Source: PALSA-612 sp963776375 (lineage in GTDB: Bacteria > Actinomycetota > Thermoleophilia > Gaiellales > Gaiellaceae). Taken from it: DNA of 64,000 nt. Both the position numbers and the translations under genes were made by a program. Where the stretch lies: positions 62,001 to 126,000 of the forward strand of contig CAVZMF010000010.1 of the NCBI GenBank assembly GCA_963776375.1, read 5' to 3'. Each line of letters opens with the position of its first letter. Within the stretch, counting starts at the first letter, position 1. The notes below the pieces were generated by a model that saw only the letters and a list, made by a program, of their open reading frames with translations, made no database searches and had not been told where the DNA came from. This document shows, one piece after another, positions 33,040 to 42,589 of this stretch.

Positions 33040-35583
33040 CCGGTGTTGCGGAGCGCCGGCGGCGATGCCGGCGATCGAGCGGAGCAGCGGCCGGCGCACC
33101 GCCTCGCGCTCCTCGTCCGTCGCGTCCGGGTCGCGGTGGCGGCGCAGCAGCTCGACCTGGATCGCGTTCATCGGGTCGACGTAGGGGTTGCGGAGCCGGA
33201 TCGACCGCTGGAGCACGGGTTGGCGGTCGAGCAGCGCCTTCGCGCCGACGATCGCCTTCACCGCCTCGACCGTGCGCGCGTGCTCGGCCGCGATCGCCGC
33301 GAAGCGCCGCTCGGGCTCGAGCTCGGCGGGCACGAGCTCGAGATAGCCGCGCGCGATCTCGAGGCTCGACTTGGCCAGCGTCATCTCCAGGTTCTCGACC
33401 AGCGAGCGGAAGAACGCGAACGAGCGGTACAGCCGGCGCAGCTCGCGCAGCCCGTCGCGCGTTCCGGCGAGCGGGCCAGCGCGGTTCCGCACCCGTACCA
33501 CGCGGGCAGGAGGCAGCGGTTCTGCGTCCACGCGAACACCCACGGGATCGCGCGCAGCCGCGGCAGGTAGTCCTCCGCGCCCTGCTTGTCTGGGCTGGGC
33601 CTGCGCGCCGGCCGGGAGCCGATCTCGAACAGCGCCAGCTCGTCGACGGGCGTGAACGTCGCGGAAGAACCCGACGAATCGCGGGTCGTCCCAGACGAGC
33701 GCGCGGTAGGACGCGTGCGCCGCGGCCGCGAGAGTCGTCAAGCGTCTCTCGGGCGCCCGTCCGGCGGGGCCGACTGGGACACGGCCGGAAACGCCGAGAC
33801 GATCGTCGCCGCGAGCGCCGCCTCGAGGTTCCGGTAGGCGAGGCCGGGCAGCCCGTACTTGAACGAGATCGTCTCGCCCTGCTCGGTCAGCTTCAGCCGT
33901 CCGGCGGGGAACCCGGAGGGCTGCGCCAGGATGGCCGCGTACGTCGGCCCGCCGCCGCGCCCGGCGCTGCCGCCGCGCCCGTGGAAGATCGTCAGCTCGA
34001 CGCCGCGCTCGGCGGCGAGCGCGGCGAGCGCCTCCTGCGCCTCGAAGATCGCCCACTGCGCCGCGAGGTAGCCGCCGTCCTTGCCGGAGTCCGAGTAGCC
34101 GACCATCACCTCCATTCGGCCACCGTGCGCGACGCGGGGATCGTCGAGCAGTTCGCCGACGATGCGCGGCGCGGCCGCGAGGTCGGCGACCGTCTCGAAC
34201 AGCGGTACCACCGAGAGCTCGGGACAGAGGTCGAGTGCTGCGCGCACGTCGTCGGCGCTCTCGGTCCCGGAGACGATCACCGTGTCGAGCGCCTGGGCCC
34301 GTGCCGGTCACGGGCGGCGCGGACGGCAGCGAAGGTTCGCGCACGCGCTTGTCGGCGGATCGGCCAGGTCGCTCGCGTGCAGCCGCACGTCGAGCTTGGC
34401 CAGGTGGAAGCCGAAGATCTCGACGCGGGTGCGGAGGTCGGCGAGCCGGCCGTCCGCGATCCGCCGCCGCGGTTCGCCCGCAGGCTGCGGTCGATCAGGT
34501 CGAGGTCGGCGAGCAGGTCGGCCGCCGAGCGGTAGCCAGCCGGGCCGTCGGCCGAGCGTCTCGCCCAGCCGCTGCCACACGAAGGAGAGCTTGCGGCGGT
34601 AGGGCTCGCCCTCGTTCTGCGCGCCGATCCCGGCCGCGTAGTCGGCGAGCTCCCGCTCGTCGCGGGCGATCGAGCTCGGCCAGCTCCGGGAGGACGGGGA
34701 CGAGCGAGCTCGCGACCCCGATGAACTCCGCGAGCTGTCGCACCTCCGCGCGGTAGCGCTGGAGCGCCAGCGCGCGGGCCCGGTCGAGCGCCGCGGCGAT
34801 CGTCTCCGGCCCGGCCGCCGGGTTGCCGTCCTGGTCGCCGCCGATCCACGACCCGAAGCGGAGCGGCGTGCCCACCCCGGGCAGCCGGCGGCGCAGTTCG
34901 CGCGTGAGCTCGGTCGCCTCCTCGAGCAGGCTCTGCTCGAAGAACCAGAGGCCGTGGCGGATCTCGTCGACGACGCGCGGGCGGAGCGAGCGAACCTCGT
35001 CGGTCTCCCAGAGCGCCGTCACCTCCTCGGCGATCGCGTCCCCGAGCCGGTCGCGCCCGGCCGCCGACAGATTCGGGTCGTCGAGCTCGCGGAGCAGGCG
35101 ACTCAGCCGAAGATGGGCGGTGAGGATCGTTCGGCGCGTCGCCTCGGTCGGGTGCGCGGTGAGCACGAGCTCGAGCGAGATGCCGGCGGCGGCACGGGCC
35201 AGGCTCTCGTCGTCGACCCCGGCCGCCGCCAGCTCCGCGAACGCGGCGTCGAGCGACTCGCGCGAGGGCTTGCCCTCGTGTTCGTACTCGCGCCGGCGGC
35301 GTAGCCGGTGGTGCTGCTCGGCGAGGTTGGCGAGCTGGAAGTAGAGGCCGAAGGCGCGGAGCACGTCTCCCTGGCGCTCGAGCGGCAGGTCGCGCACGGC
35401 CGCGGCGAGCTCGGAGCGCGGCCCCGGCCGCCCGGCCCGCCGCGCCTTGCGCGACAGGCCGCGGATCCGCTCCTCGTCGGCGAGCAGCTCCTCGCCTTCC
35501 TGCTCGACGAGCACCCGGCCGAGGATCTCCCCGAGGAGCCGGATGTCCCGGCGGAGCGGTGCTTCAGGGTCGCGTGACGGCAC
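33036..35583 (-). pseudogene. ppc: Phosphoenolpyruvate carboxylase, multiple frameshifts
   Basis: Converts PEP and bicarbonate to oxaloacetate. The first 300 residues are intact (DIRLLGEILGRVL, LELVLTAHPTEATRRT with the catalytic His, GSWIGGDQDGNP). Later parts lie in alternating frames: RVEIFGFHLAKLDVRLHA, IVSGTESADDVRA, MVGYSDSGKDGGYLAAQW, LTIFHGRGGSAGRGGGP, FKYGLPGLAYRNLEA and the C-terminus SIAGIAAG-LRNTG. At least six shifts are needed. All active-site motifs remain. The GTG start overlaps the ilvD end by 20 nt; oxaloacetate would feed the adjacent Thr/Ile genes. Confidence 0.85.
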
Positions 35584-37259
35584 CTTCGCTCGCGGACGAG
35601 ACGAGCGCCGCGTACTTCGCCAGCACGCCGCTCTCGTAGTGCGGCTCGGGCGGGCGCCAGTCCGCGAGACGCGCGGCGATCTCGTCGTCGGACAGCTCCA
35701 CGTGCAGCGAGCCTGCCTCGACGTCGATCACGACGGTGTCGCCTTCCCGCAGGGCGGCGATCGGCCCGCCGCGGAAGGCCTCCGGGGCCACGTGGCCGAC
35801 CATGAACCCGTGCGTCGCGCCCGAGAAGCGGCCGTCGGTGATCAGGGCGACGTCGTTGCCGAGGCCCTCGCCGATGATCGCGCCGGTCACCTGCAGCATC
35901 TCGGGCATCCCCGGAGCCCCGGCGGGCCCCTCGTAGCGGATCACGACGACGTCTCCGGCGGCGATCTGCCCGGTCTTGACCGCCTCGAACGCCGCCGGCT
36001 CGCCGTCGAACACGCGCGCCGGCCCGCGGTGCTGCTTGCGGTCGACCGTGAGCTTGACGACGCAGCCGTCGGGGGCGAGGTTGCCGCGCAGGATGCGCAG
36101 CGAGCCGCTCGGCTTGATCGGGTCCTCGATCGGTCGCACGACCTCCTGGCCCGGCCGTTCCTCGACCGCCGTGGCGACGTCGCCGACGGTCCGCCCGTCG
36201 ACGGTCGGCGCGTCCCCGTGCACGAGCCCCTGCTTGGCCAGCTCGCGCGCGACGAGCGCGACGCCGCCGGCCCGGTCGACGTCGACGGCGTGGAACCGGC
36301 CCCACGGCTTCATGTCCGCGAGCACCGGCGTCCGCGCGGCGATGCGGTCGAAGTCGTCGATCGTGAACGGGATGCCGAACTCGCGCGCGATGGCGAGGAG
36401 ATGCAGGACGCCGTTCGTCGACCCCCCGGTGGCGACGACCGAGGCAGCCGCGTTCTCGATGCGCCTCGCGCGTGACGATCTGGCGCGGCCGCACGTCGCG
36501 GCGGACGAGGTCGACGGCGAGCCGGCCGGCTTCTTCGGCCGCCCTGGCTTTGCGCTTGGACAGCGCCGGGATGCCGTTCGCCCCCGCCGGGGACAGGCCG
36601 ATGAACTCGAGGATGGTCGACATCGTGTTCGCCGTGAACTGGCCGCCGCACGCGCCGGCGCCCGGGCAGGCGACCGACTCCAGCTCATGCAGCTCCTCGG
36701 CCGTCATGTGGCCGGCCGCGTAGGCGCCGATGCCCTCGTACACGTCCGCGACGGTCACGTCCCGGCCGCGGAACTTGCCGGGCGCGATCGAGCCGGTGTA
36801 GAGCACGAGCGCGGGGAGGTCGAGCCGACCGAGGGCCATGATCGCCGCCGGGTTCGTCTTGTCGCAGGCGACCAGGCAGACGAGGCCGTCCAGGAGATGG
36901 CCGCGTGCAACGAGCTCGATCGAGTCCGCGATCACCTCGCGCGAGACGAGCGACGCGCGCATGCCCTCCGTCCCCATGGACACCCCGTCCGAGATCGCGA
37001 TCGTGTTGAACTCGAGCGGCGTGCCGCCGGCCTCGCGGACGCCCCGTTTCACGTCCTGCGCGAGCTCGCGCTGGTTCAGGTTGCAGGGCATCGTCTCGAT
37101 CCAGGTCGTGGCGACGCCGATCAGCGGCTTCGCGAGGTCGTCGTCGGTGAAGCCGACGGCCTTCAGCATCGAGCGCGCGCCGGCGCGGTCGGGGCCGTCG
37201 GTGATCGCGTGGCTGTGCCGCTTGGCGGGATCAGTTGGGCGGTCGTACGGCGTCGTCAT
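35564..37259 (-). pseudogene. ilvD: Dihydroxy-acid dehydratase, one frameshift
   Basis: The Fe-S enzyme making the keto acids of valine and isoleucine, about 564 residues. The first part runs from MTTPYDRPTDPAKRHSHAIT through LVACDKTNPAAIMA, VACPGAGACGGQFTANTM to IVTREAHRE; the second, in another frame after about 36465, from NAAASVVATGGSTNGVLHLLA through DGRFSGATHGFMVGHV to the end. Cluster-ligand cysteines in CDKTN and GACGGQ are present. One base restores a full protein. It lies between the sulfurtransferase and ppc genes. Confidence 0.88.
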
Positions 37260-37260
37260 C

Positions 37261-38004
37261 TCATCCTTTCTCGACGGGGAGGCCCTTGCGCGACCACTCG
37301 CTCCAGGAGCCGGGATAGAGGCGGGCGTCGGTGCGGCCGGCGCGGTGCAGCGCGAGCAGCGGGACGCAGGCGAGGACGCCGGAGCCGCAGTAGGCGACGA
37401 CGTCGTCGGCCGCGAGCGCTTCCGGCGGGAGATCGATCAGCCGACCGCTCGTGCTCGGCGTGTTCAGCGCGCCGGGAATGCGTCCGGCGACGGGGTCGAG
37501 CCCGGCTGCCTCGCCGCTGAAGCGCTCCGGCTGGCGCGCGTCGAGGAGCACGAGGCCCGGGTCGCCGAGGCGCTCGAGGAGCTCGTCGGTCGCGGCCGTG
37601 TCGTGCTGTCGCATACGGGACGTGAAGTCGGCGGGCTCGATCTCCTCGTCTCTGCTCTCCAGCGGGCCGAGCCAGGCCTGCAGGCCGCCGTCGAGGACGG
37701 CCGCCGAGTTGTGGCCGAAGTGCCGCAGCAGCCACCAGAGCCGGGCTGCGCCGCCGCTCATGCCCTCGTCGTAGGCGACGACGAGCGTGTCGTCGCCGAT
37801 CCCGGCCCGGCTCATCGCCCCCGCGAACTGCTCGGGGCCCGGGAGCGGATGCCGGCCGGCGACCTCGGCCGGGATGGACAGGTCCGAGAGGTCGCTGTCG
37901 AGGTCGACGAAGGCGGCTCCGGGGATGTGCGCCTCGAGAAAGCGCTCCCGGGCTGCGGCCGGATCGACCAGGTCGTAACGGCAGTCGGCGAAGCGGACGT
38001 TCAC
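37261..38004 (-). CDS. Two-domain rhodanese sulfurtransferase (SseA-like)
   Basis: A 247-residue thiosulfate/3-mercaptopyruvate sulfurtransferase. The inactive first domain begins RFADCRYDLVDPAAARERF and has HIPGAAFVDLDSDLS; the second holds LLDARQPERFSGE, GRIPGALNTP and the active cysteine loop VAYCGSGVLA. It is shorter than the usual 270-300 residues. GTG 38004 overlaps the thrB stop, and the gene ends 1 nt before the ilvD ATG, so it is embedded in the amino-acid operon; its role there is unclear. Confidence 0.88.
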   Translation of the reverse strand: MNVRFADCRYDLVDPAAARERFLEAHIPGAAFVDLDSDLSDLSIPAEVAGRHPLPGPEQFAGAMSRAGIGDDTLVVAYDEGMSGGAARLWWLLRHFGHNSAAVLDGGLQAWLGPLESRDEEIEPADFTSRMRQHDTAATDELLERLGDPGLVLLDARQPERFSGEAAGLDPVAGRIPGALNTPSTSGRLIDLPPEALAADDVVAYCGSGVLACVPLLALHRAGRTDARLYPGSWSEWSRKGLPVEKG

Positions 38005-38816
38005 GGGATCGCTCCGGCCGAGCTTACGCGGAGGGCCGTCGCCTCGACCTGCGGCCAGCGGCCGCGCAGCTGGGCGAGGCACTCGTCCGCGGCGCCGATG
38101 CGCGCCCAGACGATCACGGTCGGCCCCGAGCCGGAGAGCGTCGCCCCGAGCGCAGACGCCGGCAGTTCCGCGCGCACGTCGGCGAGGAACGCCGAGCGAT
38201 AGGGCTCGTGCAGGCGGTCGTCGAGCGCGGCCGCGAAGAGCTCGGCGGAGCCGGCGGCGAGTGCGGCCCCGAGGAGAGCGGCTCGCCCGGCGCTGAAGGC
38301 CGCGTCCTCGTGCGGGACGCTGATCGGCAGCAGCGACCGCGAGTGCTCCGTCGCCACCTGTTCGTCCGGACGGAGTGCGATCGGCTCGGCGGGCACCGAG
38401 TCCGCGAGCCGCTCGATCCGGCCGTCCCAGGTCAGGCAGGCGCCGCCGACGAGCGCGGCGGCGAGGTTGTCGGGATGACCTTCGAGCGGCAGTCCCTCGG
38501 CGAGCAGCACCTCGGCGTCGGGTTCGACGCCGGCGGCGATCGCTCCCGCGACGAGTCCGAGCGCGATCAGCGAGGCCGAGGAGCCGAGGCCGCTCGAGCG
38601 CGGGATCCCGTACGTGAAGTCGAAGCGCCGGCCGTCGACGGGCGCCATGCGCGCGAAGGCGCCGATGCCGAGATGATGCGTGTCCGCCTGCGCCACGGAT
38701 TCTTCCCGCACGACCTCGAGCTCGTTCCAGAGCTCGAGCGCGACACCGGCGCAGTCGAACCCCGAGCCGACGTTGGCCGTCGTCGCCGGCGCGCGGACGC
38801 GAATCGAGTCGGTCAT
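38001..38816 (-). CDS. thrB: Homoserine kinase
   Basis: A 271-residue GHMP kinase that phosphorylates homoserine. Motifs are VRAPATTANVGSGFDCAGVAL, the ATP loop IPRSSGLGSSASLIALG, EGHPDNLAAALVGG and the third GHMP motif GATLSGSGPTVIVWA. ATG 38816 overlaps the thrC stop and the stop overlaps the sulfurtransferase start. It lies downstream of hom and thrC, completing the branch to threonine. Confidence 0.95.
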   Translation of the reverse strand: MTDSIRVRAPATTANVGSGFDCAGVALELWNELEVVREESVAQADTHHLGIGAFARMAPVDGRRFDFTYGIPRSSGLGSSASLIALGLVAGAIAAGVEPDAEVLLAEGLPLEGHPDNLAAALVGGACLTWDGRIERLADSVPAEPIALRPDEQVATEHSRSLLPISVPHEDAAFSAGRAALLGAALAAGSAELFAAALDDRLHEPYRSAFLADVRAELPASALGATLSGSGPTVIVWARIGAADECLAQLRGRWPQVEATALRVSSAGAIP

Positions 38817-39778
38817 CCGGTCGCCTCGGCGATCGCGGCCGGGCCGGGGTCGACGACCACGGGCGCGGGCGCATGCGTGTCGGCGACGGCCGGATCCTTC
38901 AGGCCGTGGCCGGTGATCGTGACGACGACCCGGGCACCGCGAAGCTCGTCGCTCCCGTGCAGGAAGGCGAGCCCGGCCGCGGAGGCCGGCTCGCAGAAGA
39001 GCCCTTCCTCGCGGGCCAGCTCGAGCCAGGCGGCAGTGATCTCCTCGTCGCTCACCGCGTGGACCTGGGCGCCGCTCGTCGCCACCCGCTCGCCGTGGGC
39101 GGGCGTCTCGATCCGGATGGCGCTCGCGAGCGTTCGCGGGCGGTCGGCCGCTTCGATCGAATAGACCGGCGTGTCGAGCCCGAGCTCCGTCAGCGCCTTT
39201 CCGTACGCGGTCGTGTTGCCGCCGCCGCCGTACGGCACCACGAACGCGTCGGGCGCGCTGCCGAGCTCCTCGACGATCTCGAACACGGCCGTCTTCTGCC
39301 CCTCCACACGGTGCGGGTTGAGCGAGTTGACGAGCGTGTAGTCGTCGCGCTCCCCGAGCTCGCGTGCGAGGTCGAGCGCCTGGTCGAAGCTCCCGCGCAC
39401 GGCGAGCACGCGGGCGCCGAGTGCCCGGGCCTGGACGAGCTTGCCGCCCGCCGCGCCCTCGGCGACCAGGACGACGGCCCCGATCCCGGCACGGGCCGCA
39501 TAGGCCGCGGCCGATGCGGACGTGTTCCCGGTGGAGGCGCAAACGACCGCGGCGGCGCCGTCCTCGACCGCCTTGGAGACGGCGACCGTCATGCCGCGGT
39601 CCTTGTAGCTCCCGGTCGGGTTCGACGCCTCCCATTTGAGCCACAGGTCGAGTCCGAGCAGCCTGGAGAGCCGCGGCGCGCGCAAGAGCGGGGTCGACCC
39701 CTCCCCGAGCGAGACGACCGGAGTGCGGTCGGTGACCGGCAGCCGGTCGCGGTAGCGCTCGATCAGCGCGACGGTCAT
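38813..39778 (-). CDS. thrC: Threonine synthase
   Basis: A 321-residue PLP enzyme that converts phosphohomoserine to threonine. It is the short form with LGEGSTPLLRAPRLS, the cofactor lysine in NPTGSYKDRGM, ASTGNTSASAAAYAARAG and the phosphate loop PYGGGGNTTAY. Upstream of ATG 39778 lie 307 nt without a gene, holding repeat R3, the R4/R1 composite and no convincing promoter, before hom on the same strand. Confidence 0.94.
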   Translation of the reverse strand: MTVALIERYRDRLPVTDRTPVVSLGEGSTPLLRAPRLSRLLGLDLWLKWEASNPTGSYKDRGMTVAVSKAVEDGAAAVVCASTGNTSASAAAYAARAGIGAVVLVAEGAAGGKLVQARALGARVLAVRGSFDQALDLARELGERDDYTLVNSLNPHRVEGQKTAVFEIVEELGSAPDAFVVPYGGGGNTTAYGKALTELGLDTPVYSIEAADRPRTLASAIRIETPAHGERVATSGAQVHAVSDEEITAAWLELAREEGLFCEPASAAGLAFLHGSDELRGARVVVTITGHGLKDPAVADTHAPAPVVVDPGPAAIAEATG

Positions 39779-39806
39779 GGCGCCGCCAGTCCGAAACGGC
39801 CGTGGC

Positions 39807-39900
39807 CCTTTCGGTCCCCCACCCAGGGCGGGGCGTCGTCCCTCCGCCCTCGCCGAGGACGATATCGCCGAAGTGGTGCCGTGTCAGTGACGCGTTCGTG
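39807..39900. repeat. Dispersed repeat R3, copy 2
   Basis: Matches 14843-14940 nearly throughout, 28 nt upstream of thrC and in the same orientation to the downstream gene as the copy before trpC. Confidence 0.85.
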
Positions 39901-39981
39901 CCGGTTGCGCACGACTTTGTGAAAACTCAACGCACTCTCGATCTGCCGGCGGCCGTCAGACAATCGCAACGCGCTCGAAGT

Positions 39982-40083
39982 TGCCGCGGAGCCGTGGCTT
40001 GGCCGCGGCGTAGCTGGAGCCGCTGGAAACGCGACCCCGAGGGGAAGGGGGCCCACGGGGGAAACCGGCCGTTTCCCCCGTGC
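39982..40083. repeat. Composite repeat R4+R1, copy 1
   Basis: TGCCGCGGAGCCGTGGCTTG (R4) runs into GGGGAAGGGGGCCCACGGGG and the hairpin arms CACGGGGGAAAC/GTTTCCCCCGTG (R1). The same composite lies at 55742-55842. It ends 3 nt from the hom stop codon. Confidence 0.85.
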
Positions 40084-40085
40084 GA

Positions 40086-41396
40086 TCATGCCCAGCCGAG
40101 CCCGGGGACGCCGCGGTCGGAGATCACCGGCAGCGCCGTGGGCCGCCGGCGCATTCCGGAGAGCTGCGAGATCTCGACGAGCGCGTCCGACAGCGCACCC
40201 CACCGGCACTCGTGCAGAACGATGTGCAGCGCGGCCGTGCCCTCGCCGGTCTCGTGCTGCACGAGCCGCGCCACGGAGACCTCGTGCGCCGCCAGCCGCC
40301 GGGCGACGTCCGCGAGCACGCCCGGCCGGTCGTCCACCTCGAGGTGCACGTAGAACGGGGAGACGACGTCGCCGTGCGGAAGCTGCTCGAGCTCGCGCCA
40401 GCAGGCGTCGTTCTGGAGGAAGCCGGTGCCGGTCGTGCCGATGACGCTGATCATGTCGGACACGACCGCCGAGGCCGTCTCCAGGCCGCCCGCGCCCGGG
40501 CCGGCGAGGGTGATCTCGCGGATCGCGTCGCCCTGCAGCATCACCGCGTTGAAGGGCCCCTCGACGGCCGCCAGCGGGTGGTGCCTGTCGACGAACGCGG
40601 GCTGGACGCGCACGTCGTAGCGGCCGTCCACGAGCGTGGCGGCGCCGACGAGGCGCACAGCCATCTCCAGCTCGTGCGCGGCACGCATGTGCAACGGTTC
40701 GATCTCCTCGATGCCCGTGTGCCAGACGTCGTCCAGCGTGACCCGGGTGCCGAAGGCGACCGTGGCCAGGATCGCCATCTTCGCGGCCGCGTCTCCGCCG
40801 GACACGTCCTCGGTCGGGTCCGCCTCGGCGTAGCCGAGCTGCTGCGCCTCGGCCAGCGCCGCGCCGTAGTCGGCGCCGGCCTCCATGCGCGTGAGGATGA
40901 AGTTCGTCGTCCCGTTCACGATCCCGAGCACGCGGTGGACGCGCGAGAAGGACAGCGACTCGCGCAGCACCTTGATCACCGGGATCGCCGCGCAGACGCT
41001 CGCCTCGAAGCGGAGCTGCACGCCCGCCGCCGACGCGGTCGCGAAGAGCTCTGCGCCGCGTCGCGCGACGAGCTGCTTGTTCGCGGACACGACCGAGCGG
41101 CCGGAGCGGAGCAGCTCGAGCACGTAGTCGCCCGTCGGCTCGACGCCGCCCATCACCTCGGCGACGAGCCGGATCTCGCTGTCGTCGACGATCGAGCGGA
41201 CGTCCGTGGTCAGGATGGACGCGTCCGGGAGGAACTCGCGCTCCACCGCCGGGTCGCGCACGAGCGCGCGCACGACGCGCAGCCGGTGACCCGTTGCGCG
41301 CTCGATCTCGTCCGCGTTCTGGACGAGCAGCCTGTTGACGGCGGAGCCGACGGTCCCGTAGCCGAGCAGCGCGACGGGAACGTCGACCGAGCTCAT
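40086..41396 (-). CDS. hom: Homoserine dehydrogenase with ACT domain
   Basis: A 436-residue NAD(P)-dependent enzyme making homoserine. It begins VALLGYGTVGSAVNRLL (Rossmann loop), with GVEPTGDYVLELLRSGRSVVSANK, GIVNGTTNFIL, the catalytic region EAQQLGYAEADPTEDVSGGDAAAK and a C-terminal ACT domain (about 345-420, DDRPGVLADVARRLAAHEVSV) for threonine feedback. The ATG lies in the 3' arm of an 11-bp hairpin and no ribosome site is visible. It follows ilvC after 183 nt of repeats. Confidence 0.95.
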   Translation of the reverse strand: MSSVDVPVALLGYGTVGSAVNRLLVQNADEIERATGHRLRVVRALVRDPAVEREFLPDASILTTDVRSIVDDSEIRLVAEVMGGVEPTGDYVLELLRSGRSVVSANKQLVARRGAELFATASAAGVQLRFEASVCAAIPVIKVLRESLSFSRVHRVLGIVNGTTNFILTRMEAGADYGAALAEAQQLGYAEADPTEDVSGGDAAAKMAILATVAFGTRVTLDDVWHTGIEEIEPLHMRAAHELEMAVRLVGAATLVDGRYDVRVQPAFVDRHHPLAAVEGPFNAVMLQGDAIREITLAGPGAGGLETASAVVSDMISVIGTTGTGFLQNDACWRELEQLPHGDVVSPFYVHLEVDDRPGVLADVARRLAAHEVSVARLVQHETGEGTAALHIVLHECRWGALSDALVEISQLSGMRRRPTALPVISDRGVPGLGWA

Positions 41397-41416
41397 AGGC
41401 CGACCGGCCTATGAGC
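41391..41416 (-). promoter_or_regulatory. Hairpin enclosing the hom start codon
   Basis: GCTCATAGGCC-GGTC-GGCCTATGAGC (minus strand) is a perfect 11-bp stem with a 4-nt loop. The hom ATG is in the 3' arm, so folding would hide it from the ribosome. Confidence 0.65.
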
Positions 41417-41467
41417 GGGGAGGGGTCCCAGGGGAACCGGGAGGTTCCCCGGCCACGTTGGCCTCTG

Positions 41468-41507
41468 GAAGAAGGGGGTTCGCGGGGGAAACCTGGTTTC
41501 CCCCGCG
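41468..41507. repeat. Dispersed hairpin repeat R1, copy 3
   Basis: GAAGAAGGGGGTTCGCGGGG followed by hairpin arms CGCGGGGGAAAC and GTTTCCCCCGCG (one loop base differs). Located between ilvC and hom. Confidence 0.8.
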
Positions 41508-41579
41508 GGGCGAGGCGAATCATGCCGAAGCGGTGCCGGACGAAGCCCGGCACCGCGCCACAGCTGGGGCGAGCGACGC

Positions 41580-42575
41580 TCAAGCAGGCTCCCCGGCAGG
41601 AGCCTCCCGCTGCATGAGCGCCCGCAGCTCGGCGCCGACCTCCTCGATCCGCTCGGCCGCGGCCTGCTCCCGCAGCTCGGCGAGATGCGGCTCGCCGGCG
41701 TCCATCTCCTCGATCCACTCGCGCGCGAACCCGCCCTCGCGGATGTCCGCGAGCAGCCGGCGCATGTTCTCGCGCACGTGCTCGTCGATCACCCGCGGCC
41801 CGCGCGTCAGGTCGCCGTACTCGGCCGTGTCCGAGATCGAGTAGCGCATCCCGGCCAGGCCGCCTTCGTACATCAGGTCGACGATCAGCTTGAGCTCGTG
41901 CAGGCACTCGTAGTAGGCGATCTCCGGCTGGTAGCCGGCGTCCACGAGCGTCTCGAACCCGAGGCGTACGAGCTCCGTGACGCCGCCGCAGAGCACAGCC
42001 TGCTCGCCGAACAGGTCCGTTTCGGTCTCCTCCAGGAACGTGGTCTCGATCACGCCGGCGCGCGTGGCCCCGATCCCCTTCGCATAGGCGAGCGCGATCT
42101 CGCGGGCGTTGCCGCTCGAGTCCTGGGCGACAGCGGCGAGCGCGGGCGTCCCGTAGCCCTCCGTGAAGATCCGCCGGACGATGTGCCCGGGGCCCTTCGG
42201 CGCGACCATGATCACGTCGTGCCCCGGAGGCGGCGAGATGCGGCCGTAGTGGACGTTGAAGCCGTGTGCGAAGAGCAGCACCGCGTCCGGCTCGAGGTGC
42301 GGGGCAACCTCCTCGTACACGGCCGGCTGCACCTGGTCCGGGAGCAGGAACGCGACGAGCTGCGCTCCCTTCACCGCGTCCGCCGGCGAGGTGACCTGGA
42401 GGCCGGCCTCCTCGGCGGCGGCGCGGGAGGCGCTGCCCTCGCGGAGCCCGACGACGACGTCGACACCCGAGTCGTGGAGGTTGAGCGCGTGGGCGTGGCC
42501 CTGGCTGCCGTAGCCGAGCACGGCCACCTTGCCGGTGAGCAGCCCGAGGTCGCCTTCGCGGAGAACTGTCGCCAT
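41580..42575 (-). CDS. ilvC: Ketol-acid reductoisomerase, class I
   Basis: A 331-residue enzyme of Ile/Val synthesis. The Rossmann loop VAVLGYGSQGHAHALNLHDSG, HGFNVHYG, APKGPGHIVRR and the metal site ETTFLEETETDLFGEQ with CHELKLIVDLMYEGG are all present. AGGGAGGATCC precedes ATG 42575, 14 nt after the ilvN stop. Order ilvB-ilvN-ilvC is the standard actinobacterial arrangement. Confidence 0.97.
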   Translation of the reverse strand: MATVLREGDLGLLTGKVAVLGYGSQGHAHALNLHDSGVDVVVGLREGSASRAAAEEAGLQVTSPADAVKGAQLVAFLLPDQVQPAVYEEVAPHLEPDAVLLFAHGFNVHYGRISPPPGHDVIMVAPKGPGHIVRRIFTEGYGTPALAAVAQDSSGNAREIALAYAKGIGATRAGVIETTFLEETETDLFGEQAVLCGGVTELVRLGFETLVDAGYQPEIAYYECLHELKLIVDLMYEGGLAGMRYSISDTAEYGDLTRGPRVIDEHVRENMRRLLADIREGGFAREWIEEMDAGEPHLAELREQAAAERIEEVGAELRALMQREAPAGEPA

Positions 42576-42589
42576 GGTTGGATCCTCCC

